NCBI GenBank assembly: GCA_951640165.1
Contig: OX621261.1
Location: 2,852,001 to 2,916,000, forward strand
Direction of reading: 5' to 3'
DNA: 64,000 nt
From: Pseudoips prasinana
Taxonomy: Eukaryota > Arthropoda > Insecta > Lepidoptera > Nolidae
Positions 27,301 through 39,300 of the stretch are shown here, in pieces; the stretch's first letter is position 1, and each line of letters opens with the position of its first letter. Position numbers and translations under genes: made by a program. The notes beneath the pieces are model-generated. The model was not told the DNA's origin and made no database searches. It worked only from the letters and a program-made list of their open reading frames with translations.

Positions 27301-30300
27301 AAATCCATTCAGTAGTTTTTACGTGAAACAGTAACAAACATACACACTCACAAACTTTCGCCTTTATAATGTAAGTGTGATTAACATACACTATGATATC
27401 GAATAATTTTATTTTTGAAATTCAAATGTATACTTGTAGCATACATTTAGACGGGCCTGTTGGTAAATGCTTGCCTTTCACGCCGCAGGACGTGAGTTCG
27501 ATTCCCATCCGGGACAGATATTTGTGTGCATGAACATGTCTGTTTGTCCTGAGTCTGGGTGTAATTATCTATATAAGTATGTATTTACAAAAGAAAAGTA
27601 GTATATGTCGTATATCAGTTATCTGGTTTCCAAAGTACAAGCTCTGCTTAGTATGGGATCAGATGGCCGTGTGTAATAGTCAATATAGTCTTTTCGCCAT
27701 AAGATGAGTTCCTTGACAGTTCTTGCCTGACAATTGTAGTGACGTGATCTAACGAAATATAATCGATTTTTTTATAATATCGATTCAGTTGGCAAAGAAA
27801 AATTATAGTCTTTTCGCCATAAGATGAGTTCCCTGACAGTTCTTGTCTAACAATTGTAGTGACGTGACCTAACGAAATATAATCGATTTTTTTTTATAAT
27901 ATCGATTCAGTTGGCAAAGAAAATGGAATCGGATTCGTGTCAATCTATGAGTAATCTCTATTGGCCGACGTTCCGTTCAACGCATTTGACACTTTTAAGA
28001 TTTATACTTTTTTATTTTATTTATTTAATTTATTAACAGTTAATTATAGCTACAATAATTTACTTAGGGCGGCTTGCACCATAGCACTAAATACTATTTA
28101 AATTCAATTTAAATTAAAATTCACATTTAAGTCATTGCAACGCCTTGCACCATGCTAAATAAGTCGCTAAACGCGTTTAGAGAGCTGTCAAAGTTAAATA
28201 CCCATGAACAGCTATTTAGCGCAGCTAAATGCGTTTAGCAAAAATTGACATTTATTTGAAAGGTTATGTTTCCATGACATAGAGGATTCAATTTACGCAC
28301 ACTTTCGCACAGAAATACGTATTTTTTGTTTAAAAAAAAGTGTCATTTGTTACTTATTTATAACGAAATGTAGGGGAACTGCTATACCGACACGATAAAC
28401 GCATTTAACGTGATGCAAGAGGTCATTATACGTAATCATGTTAAACACATTTATCGATTTAAACGTATTTAGTTAAATTTGTTTAAGATATATTTAAACG
28501 AAATTTCGTGCAAGCCGCCCTTAGTAATTTACGATAGGCTATATTTTTTTTATCACTTCATTTTATTTTTTTGCCAGTTTAGTTTTATTCGTCTAAAGTA
28601 GTAACTATGCGTGCTACGGATTAAAATGAACTGTCAGGGAACTCATCTTATGGCGAAAAGACTATAGAAACATGTTTGAGGCCATTTAGCCATCTACCAA
28701 TAAGGTCTGAAATGCTATGGTCTTCTACGGTAGCAGAGGGGATGAATAAATTCATTCATTCATTCATTTCAGGGATGACTTAGTCCAAATCAAGGAGGAG
28801 CCGTTAGACCAGCAGGATGATTCGGTGATGGACTTCACTTACGAAGTGGATATAGAGAAACATGAGTTGGAAGGTAATGTTTCACCAACCGATACTTCGT
28901 ACTGACCACCAACGCCCTCCGTGCCCACCAACGCCCTCCGTAACCACCAACACCCTCCGTTCCCACCAACGCCCTCCGTAACCACCAACACCCTCCGTTC
29001 CCACCAAGGCCCTCCGTAACCACCAACGCCCTCCGTGCCCACCAACGCTTTCCGTAACCACCAACGCCCTCCGTAACCACCTACGCCCTCCGTAACCACC
29101 TACGCCCTCCGTAACCACCAACGCCCTCCGTTCCCACCAACGCCCTCCGTAACCACCAACGCCTCCGTGCCCACCAACGCCCTCCGTGCCCACTAACGCC
29201 CTCCGTGACCACCAACGCCCCCCGTGACCACCAACGCCCCCCGTGACCACCAACGCCCCCGTGACCATCAACGCCCTCCGTAACTACCAACGCCCTCCAT
29301 GCCCACCAACGCCCTCCATAACCACCAACGCCCTCCGTAACTACCAACGCCCTCAGTGCCCACCAACGCCCTCCGCACCACCAACGCCCTCCATGACCCT
29401 TAGTTTGCAAATCGAATCTCTAAAATGCCTAAATATAATAATAACCTAAATCGGAAGAGCGGCCCGCATCGCGTATTAACGTAGAGCGAAAGTTGCAAGA
29501 AAAATCCCTAAAACTTTGACTGCACGTGAGGCGCAGCCGCTAAGACAGTCGTCTCGCTTCCTCGTGTCCCGGCAGTGCACTTACTCCTAACTTGCACGGG
29601 AATAGAACCTTTCGGCGATGGTCTGATCGCCAGGGTTCCCACGTTCGGACTCCATCATAATAAAAACACTCGCATGAACTAAAATCACTTTAATTCCACA
29701 CAACTGTTTGCACCCCACTCACAGAACTAACAGATTTAACAAAAATCAACAGCTTTATATAATTCCTACAACACATCACATAGCTATAATGACTACAAAT
29801 ACTTTTATGACAAAGGTATGAAATTCCTTCAACATAAGTATTGAAACATAGCCCTTTATTCAAAAAAAATATTTTAATGCATTTAATACAACTTTAAATT
29901 GTTTATTATACTAAAATTACGTTTATTTAATATGACAAAATGTTGTCTTAAATAGTTTGCCAACAGATGCTAAATGAAATTTAATTAACGGATTAAATAT
30001 TCAAATACTACGTATAAAAGAATAACATTAATTATAAAAGATTTTACACAGTGTATCGGATATTAAATACATAAATTATATGCCACATGTTATCAAAATA
30101 TTGAAGTAGTCAGTACAGAGTTTATTTATATTTAGAGAGCTTAATATCTACAAATAAATATTTGTATGTCAATTTTAATTGGTTTCAGACATTATTATTA
30201 CAATATAATAAAAGAAAACGTTATAAGATAATTATTGACGCCACATGGTGACGTGCGCCCATAAATATATAAACCCGTACCGTGCGCGTTATAGGGATGT

Positions 30301-33300
30301 CCAAAGCGTGCGATAGCAGGTGATAGTGTGTATATACGTCTATAAAAGAAGGATAAAGGCGAAGAATAGTTGTTGAAAATGACTAAAGTGACTGAATTAG
30401 ACTGACTGTCACTTACGGTCAAATTGGTCAAAAATGGTCATTTTCAGTCAATTTGATTTCAGTAATATTTTAGTACCTGTTAAGTTTTTATCGCTGATAG
30501 AAGTCTACAACTTCTAAATTGAAACAAAAAAGTGATTTTTATGACTTATAGTATTATTATATAGTGTTAATCATTTTACATTTCTAATCATGCGTGCATT
30601 TAAGACAAAATGGCAACGTCGCATCGCCTTGCGCATCGACTTTGATGTCGTCTTATCCTCTCATTATATAATAGAAAATAAAACGTTGCTTTATTTAAAC
30701 TTGCATATAAATTGGGTACCTAAATAAATAAATAATTGGGTGGTAGTCGAGAATAGACAATAATATTTGAGTCAAATTGACTGAATTTGATAATAAATGA
30801 CCGGTCATTTAAGGTTTATGACAATTGTGACTAGTCATATTCAGTAATTTTACATCTCTAGCGAAGAATGAAGAGTATTATTTAGATCAAAAGATTTACT
30901 ATTAACAATTACAAGCAATAATAATTACAAGTTCAGAAAATAACTAGTCAGCGCGCTCGCTCGAAGTGTCCGGTGGTCGGGGCGTTGTATGCGCGTGGAG
31001 CGGTTCCGCGCTGCGCCGGCGCACGTGCGAGGGACTTGGACTTGTTCGTCCGATGCATCTGAGGTGTGCTCGCACATCTTTTAGCGGAGCCATTCCGCTC
31101 GAACTTTTAGGTGGAGTCCGGGTTTTTGGACCGCCACACCGGATTCGATTCCCGCGCCGGACAACTATATGTGTCAACATAAATTGTTGTTCTGATATAA
31201 TTTGTGTCCGTCTATTATAAGTTTGTAAAGTACCCCGCGACACTGGGAATAGATTCACTAGTGCTGACGTTGTCTTTTAAAAAAAAATGTGTGCCGTCAC
31301 GGGACGCCTGGCAGATGTGAAACATCGACATTATTTTGTAAAATGCAGAAAAGAACATATTGTGATAGGAACTAAATATGTCATAATGATAAAATTAAAA
31401 GTCGATTGCGCATGCGTCACGGCATGCGTCGCCACGCCAGAAATCTGTTTTACGTGCGGCTATAGATGTTTCACATCAAAATATGATACGCCCTCTCTTG
31501 CATGTCCCCGCCCAAGGGCTCTACCGGCTAAGTCGCCGAACATCGATTTCTTAAATGGCGTTCAAATAAATAAAGGTTAAAAATGACTTAATCAAACGTT
31601 ACATCGGCTTCCATGAGCACATGGGACGTCATAAATGGCCCGGAATCGATTGTCAACGTTGAAGCCGATTTAACGTTTGATCAAGTCATTTTTAACCTTT
31701 ATTTATTTGAACGCCATTTAAGAAATCGATGTTCGGTGACTTAGCCGGTAGAGTCCCTGAGTCGAGGTTAGTTTTCTTTTTTTTTAATTCCGTTTTACGG
31801 CTCTAACTTCTTCGGCCTTCCGTAAATATATTTTTATATCATTTATTTTCGGCATTGAGTCAATGTCAAGTAAAGTCTGTCTCAGTCAAGTCTTACTCCT
31901 TGTCGTACCCCAGTAAAGCAGTGCAGTCTTTACTAGAGGCTTCTATGGAGTTTTAGATTCAACACAGAAAACCGTAGTGACGGTCACCGTAGCCTAGTTG
32001 GTAGTGCTGCCTACAAAGCTAGTGGTCCTGGGTTCGAATCCCGGTTAGTGCAAATATTTGTGTGATGAGCACGAATATTTGTTTCTGAGTCATGGATGTT
32101 TTCTATGTATTTAAGTATTTATCTATCTATATAAGTATGTATATCGTCGCCTGGTACCCATAGTACAAGCTTTGCTTAGTTTGGGGCTAGGATGATCTGT
32201 GTGACATTTGTATTTAAGAGTGCCTTGGCTAATACATTTCTGTGATGGTTGACTCTATGTCTGTAGTCCTCACAAGACTTTTGAAATTGTTCCTTGATAG
32301 TAAGGACTTCCAGCTATTCATGAACCTCTGTGTTTTTTATGAACCAAGGTGCACAGCATATTCCTCCCCAAGTAAAGAAGTTTTACTTAAAAAATCCATA
32401 TTTTCACAGATATTTTAAACCTTGACACCGTCAAGCAAGAAGACACTTCCGAAACGGAAGAATACATTGAACAGCCCCAAGAGTCCCCTGAAGAGCCAAA
32501 GCCCGAAGACATCCCTGAACAGCCAAAACCCCAGAAGAATATTAAACAAGACAATCCGGACTCAGATTCTGAAACAGATTACTCCAGATATTCCAAAAAA
32601 GTCCTTTCGGAAGATATACATAGAAGAATAGTTCAAGGCAATGAAGAAGATGTTTTCGACCAGTTCTTTGTGGAGCATATGGTGGATCAGTCGCGTGAGG
32701 GTAAGTCAACAAGACTTCTTAAATTAAACATCTACACGGTTGCAAACCAATCTCCCAACAGAGGTCACCCTGGTGGTTCTAGACTGCAGTTGTGCAGTCT
32801 AGATGGTCACCCTGGTGGTTGCCATCCATCTAGACTGCACAACTGCAGTCTAGATGGTCACCCTGGTGGTTGCCATCCATCTATACTGCAGTTGTGCAGT
32901 CTAGATGGTCACCCTGGTGGTTGCCATCCATCTATACTGCAGTTGTGCAGTCTAGATGGTCACCCTGGTGGTTGCCATCCATCTATACTGCAGTTGTGCA
33001 GTCTAGATGGTCACCCTGGTGGTTGCCATCCATCTAGACTGCACAACTGCAGTCTAGATGGTCACCCTGGTGGTTGTCATCCATCTATACTGCAGTTGTG
33101 TAGTCTAGATGGTCACCCTGGTTGTTGCCATCCATCTAGATTGCACAACTGCAGTCTAGAACCACCAGGGTGACCTGGGTGACCAGGACCAGGGTGACTG
33201 CACAACTGCAGTCTAGATGGATGGCAACCACCAGGGTGACCATCTAGACTACACAACTGCAGTATAGATGGATGGCAACCACCAGGGTGACCATCTAGAC

Positions 33301-36300
33301 TGCACAACTGCAGTCTAGATCGATGGCAACCACCAGGGTGACCATCTAGACTGCACAACTGCAGTTTAGATGGATGGCGACCACCAGGCTGACCATCATG
33401 ACTGCACAACTGCAGTCTAGATGGATGGCAAGCACCAGGGTGACGATCTAGACTGCACAACTGCAGTCTAGATGGATGGCAACCACCAGGGTGACCATCT
33501 AGACTGCACAACTGCAGTCTAGATGGATGGCAACCACCAGGGTGACCATCTAGACTGCACAACTGCAGTCTAGATGGATGGCAAACACCAGGGTGACCAT
33601 CTAGACTGCACAACTGCAGTCTAGATGGATGGCAACCACCAGGGTGCTGCAGTCTAGATGGATGGCAACCACCAGGGTGACCATCTAGACTGCACAACTG
33701 CAGTCTAGATGGATGGCAAGCACCAGGGTGACTATCTAGACTGCACAACTGCAGTCTAGATGGATGGCAACCACCAGGGTGACCATCTAGACTGCACAAC
33801 TGCAGTCTAGATGGATGGCAACCACCAGGGTGACCATCTAGACTGCACAACTGCAGTCTAGATGGATGGCAACCACCAGGGTGCTGCAGTCTAGATGGAT
33901 GGCAACCACCAGGGTGACCATCTAGACTGCACAACTGCAGTCTAGATGGATGGCAAGCACCAGGGTGACGATCTAGACTGCACAACTGCAGTCTAGATGG
34001 ATGGCAACCACCAGGGTGACCATCTATACTGCACAACTGCAGTCTAGATGGATGGCAACAACCAGGGTGCTGCAGTCTAGATGGATGGTAACCACCAGGG
34101 TGACCATCTAGACTGCACAACTGCAGTCTAGATGGATGGCAACCACCAGGGTGACCATCTAGACCGGACAACTGCAGTCTATTTATAGAATATCATCAGC
34201 CCATCTCGTCCCGTGGGGGGTGTAGAAGTCGAGCCGAGGGAATATCTACCAGAGGACGGGCAGCAGCTTCCTTTTGTGCACTATTCCCATCTTTCTGCGA
34301 TCGCCAACCCGTCTGCCAAGCGTGGCGATTATGGCATATCCCCCCACGATGATTTTTGTAGGAGGCTTGTCCAATAGTGGACTTCCTTCAGCCTCGTTTA
34401 CTGTCATATTCTTCATATATGCTCGCGGAATAGGGTACTTCTGACCTGGCCTTTCTTGAGAACATCTCGCACTCATAGCTCGATGCTCTCACAGGTCCGT
34501 AAGCGATCGGCGAGGTTAAGTAACTAGTCTCCCGGTCAATCCATAGATGCGTCACCGCCAAAGTGGTTTAATTTCTGAGCGTCTTCGTGCTTCGGACAAT
34601 ACAACCGGAACCGACAGCTTAACGTGCCGTAAAGCTGTCGGTCCCGGTTGTATTCTTTGGACAACAGCCGTCAAGCCAGCAGCTGGCTTCTCTAGTTCTC
34701 TCTCTTCTCATAGCCTCTTTATATCATTCTGTCTCCCGATTTGCTCTGGAGAGAAGTGGAACTATTCATTTCTAACTCCTCCTTGTTTCTTCCTGATTAA
34801 ATTCGTTGCGGGATCCAAGACAGTTGTCGCGATTCCCCGGGACATGCCTGAGCCTCACCGCTCAATGTCATGTCATTGTGTGCCACTGTTGATCCTGGCT
34901 TACAGGAGTTGCAGTGGTGGGTAAGAGGGAGGGACTAGTCCCGAAAAAACAGCCGTTAAGCCATGTCAGAGGCCTACTGGGCGGCTTGATCGACTCTGAC
35001 ACTAGGGTTACCACTGCCCATACGATAAGTAAGTGTCTCCGATTTGGCCCCTTATAGTTGTACCATTCACACAGGCCAGGTAATTTTCTTCTGTCAATCT
35101 TCTACGTTCCAAAGTCATTCGTCTAAATGCCAACCACAATAACATTGATCTTTTAGTAGCACCACGAAGTAGGCTAAAATTATGTGATAAGAACAGCTAT
35201 AATATATGGGTGTTAAGGTATATAATAACCTTCCAGAAAAACTTAGACACCTACCTGACAATGAATTTTTCAGGACGCTCTTTAAGTGGCTATGTGACAG
35301 ATGTTTTTATTCAATTGATGACTACATTAAATATAAATTCACATAAATATGTAATTAGCCTAAATATTTTCACATTGAAATTTTAATTGACATTTTCTAA
35401 TCTCTAATAATTAACACTGTTTTTAAATCTTATTTTTACTTATTGTTTGGATTCAAACATCTATTAACTACTACTAACAAATTAAATAATTACTAACAAT
35501 TTTAATGTAAGTCAAAAATTTTAATGTATTACTTTAAATATTTGCACGACGTATTCTGTCGAATATAGTGAAACGAAAATATAATACCATCAAATGTAAC
35601 CTGTATTCTCGCAAATAAAGAGTTCATTCATTCATTCTATTGCAGAAGCAAAGATCCCCCCACCAATAGAAGATGAGCGCAAGAAGAGAAAGGTTGAAAA
35701 ACGCTTGGAGAAGCTGTTAATTAAAGCAAGGAAGAAGAATGCATGGAAGTTCTTAGCGAAGCTGAGAGAGAGTTACAACGAGAGAATCCTGGTCGCCAGC
35801 CAACCCAAGCAGAACAAACAAGGTAATTTGATCGGCACGCCATGCTTCGCCCTCCAGAAGTAACTGCTGTTTGACGGGGCGTTCAAGTATTACGTTACGG
35901 AATTTTTGACTCCCTCCCGCCATGTAACCCTTCGTAACAATTCGAGAAAAAAACATTAAAAAAATACGTGAATCTCTACATGGCCGTTCTGAGCGGTTAA
36001 AAAACGAATATTACGTGACGTGTAGTTCTGTCTACCCGCTGATAACGAGGTGCTAGGTTCAAATCCCGGGTCGATTAAAAAGTGATTTTGGGACTTTACT
36101 GTAAAAAGGAAAAATTCTCAGCATCTGTCCGAAGTCACCGTAGCCTAGTTGGTAGTGCTCCTGCCTACGAAGCTGGTGGTCCTGAGTTCGAATCCCGGTA
36201 AGTGCAAATATTTGTGTGATGAGCACGAATATTTGTTTCTGAGTCATGGATGTTTTCTATGTATTTATCTATCTATAGAAGTATTTATATCGTCGCCTGG

Positions 36301-39300
36301 TACCCATAGTACAAGCTTTGCTTAGTTTGGGGCTAGGAAGATCTGTGTGACATTGTCCCAAGATAGAAGTCTGGGAGTTGGCGGTATTATACCCCGTGCC
36401 TCGGAGAACACGTAAACCCGTCTGTCCTGTGCCTGACCTCTTTCCGGTCGTGTCGCTAGGCGTCCCATCGGATCATGAGAGTGATGGAATAGAAAGTGCT
36501 CCTGAGTTTGCGCACACACTTGAGCACTATAATATGTCCCGCGAATGGCGAAGATGGCTAATCTCTGTTGAGACTGGCCGCCGTGGCCGAAATTCGGCTA
36601 GGAGGACATTAATGTACATATTTATATATAGTATTACACTATACACACTTTATTCATAGTTCACACGTTTACATGTTCGACATATAAATCTGTTATTAAA
36701 ATTAAAATATGAAGCATCGCCGCGCGATACCCGCAGTGTGCGTCAGTGGGCGTGGCTCCGCTCCAGCCGGCGCGTGCGCAGGTACCGGCCGCAGTCGCTC
36801 TGCACTACCGCGGAGCGCATGCCATTTTTGGTAATATACACACTGTGTGTCGTACTCGAAGGACGAAGTATTTATTTACTTTCCTCATCCACTCAAACCG
36901 TACCAATTTTCATAGAAATTCTGATCATAATTGAGACCGATGGCTTAAATCTGCTCCCTAAGACCCGTGACCCAGATTCAAGCCATCGGTCCCAATTATG
37001 ATTATATTACAGAAAATACTTACAATATATTTATTATTTATTTTACAGCACCAAGACCAATTATAAAATACTACAAAAAACCATCTGAAACAGCTTCTGA
37101 TTCTATTAATGAAGAAATTAATATAGAAAAAATGGATGATGCTGCAGATGAAGAAAATACCAGTTATAATAACAATGTAATAAATAATGGAGAAGATATT
37201 CCAGAAAATAATGTGATGCCTGATGAAGGTATAAAAACATGTAAAAGCAATAATGAAGAACATAGAGATACTGAAGAAATAATAGATAATAATTCTAGTA
37301 TTAACAAAGACTTACTTAAAAGTAACAATGAGATATTGGAGTTGAATGAAGAAAAATTGAAAGAAGGTGAAGCAAACAATATTAATGATGAACAAAAAAA
37401 TTATAGTAACAATGAAGAATTAGAGACAATTGATGGAACTGTAGATAATAATTGTGGTAAGAATGAGGAATTCGATAACAATGAAAAAATAATTGAGATT
37501 ACTCCTAGTAACAACACAGAATCGGAGTGTACTGAAGAAGCAGTTAAGAATAATAATATTAACAAAGAAAATTTGCAAAATGATGTAGATATGGAAAGCA
37601 ACATAGAAATTGTAATCAATAAAGAACCCACAGAAAGTAATAATGTCACGAATAAAAGATCAGAGAAACCTACAAATAACGAGGAAACGAAGAATAATGA
37701 AGAAACGACCGAGAACGCTCATAATAATGAAGAACTCGATGAAGAAGAACTTGACAATATTGGAGAAGAATCAGATGATAGTAGAGATAGCGATTATAAA
37801 GGGGATACTGGTAAAAAAGTGAATCTTAACGCGAAATTGAAGTTTAATATGCATCAATGTTATATCTGCTTCCAGGTAAGTCTTACATGCAATATGTCTA
37901 TTGGATATTCTGCAAAATTTTTAGTATTGCCTTTATGATGAAGAAGATCACTTCACCCAATTGTGAGGAATGTGGATGTATAGAGGACCTACAACATTTA
38001 TTGATGGAATGTGTTCTATATGAGCCTAGTAGAAATAATTTAATAAGATCCCTGAACTTGAACAGAACCGATGTGGCCATGTTCCACAAAATTCTATCCC
38101 AACCAAATAGTGATAATGCGATGGGTTTGTTCAAATTCATGGCCCATATTTAGTAAAATTCAATTGTTTAGGATACGATGGGACTGACATACGCTATGCG
38201 TAAAACTCCCTTTAAAAAAATAAAGAAAAAAAATTTTTTTCTGTTAGAATGGAGAATTTTTGCCATCTAAAATACACTTGTAGACGCAATACTACGTCTC
38301 TTTCTGAGTGGTTTCTCGTGTCCATCGTACCTATCGTATGGGCAGTGGTTACCTTATTGTCAGCGTTGTTCAAACCGCCCAGTAGGCCGCTGACATGGCT
38401 TGGCGACGGTTGTCTAATGATTACATCCGGCACCGATAGCTTAACGTGCCGGCGAGCGTACTGGCTTAACCACGCCGCTCGCTTACGGACCGGTGAGACC
38501 ATCTAGCTATGAGCGTCAGTGACTATTATGATGATGTATTTCACATGTTAACATTACTTCTGTTTTTCCAGCTCTACAAAACGAAAACAGAACTAAAACG
38601 TCATTCTGAAACACATTTCGATCTCTGCAATGAAAAGATGCTGAAGAAATGTCCATTCTGTGGTTACGTTACTAATCTAGACATCAAAAGACACATCAAA
38701 CTCGTCCACAAAATTAAAATAACAATACCTTACGCACAAATCAAGGAAAAACACAATAACACCGGCTCGAAATACGTCTACGAAATCCAAAAAGATTGCG
38801 ATTTAGAAGTCATTCCAAGTATCAGTAATCTGAACAAGATGGCCAGCGTTAAAATTGACAAGCAAAATCGTGAAAATAAAAACTTATTTTTAGGCAAAAC
38901 TAAATTAGTCAAAAAAGGTAAAGAATGGGTTGTTGAAAAGCAAGCACTTGATATTAACTCAGACTATCTACTTCCAGAATTCACTAAAGAAGAATACAAA
39001 ACCCTAAAAGACATCGGGGATAACTATGTCGATAGATTGAAAAGCTTAAATATTCTAGCTAAAAAGAGAGGTGTTAAAATGTTGTACCCGTGCAAGGAGT
39101 GCGACAAGATATGCCTTAACCTCGCAGCTCTGAGACTGCATAGTAGGAAGCATGAAGACAATCCAAAACCTTTCAAACCTAAAGTATGGAAAAATACCCT
39201 GTACAAGACCAGGAAGAACATTGAAAAAGAAGTCAATAAATATAATGCTGAGACTAGAAATAAAAACAAAAGTATATTCAAAACTAGACGACTAGAGCTT

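Noticed and set aside
28835..29410. Several overlapping - strand frames with GGYGGRWW and ALVVTEGV patterns
   Set aside because: They are translations of the 19-bp minisatellite; every frame is open because of the repeat unit, and there is no start context or domain.
30944..31258. 104-codon - strand frame
   Set aside because: It lies over a SINE-like GC-rich repeat and has no recognisable features.
33113..34171. 352-codon - strand frame of [17 protein letters not shown] repeats
   Set aside because: It is explained by the 51-bp array having no stop in one frame; no non-repeat coding sequence on either side.
34547..34924. 125-codon + strand frame
   Set aside because: It spans parts of two interspersed repeats (G and K) and has no domain.
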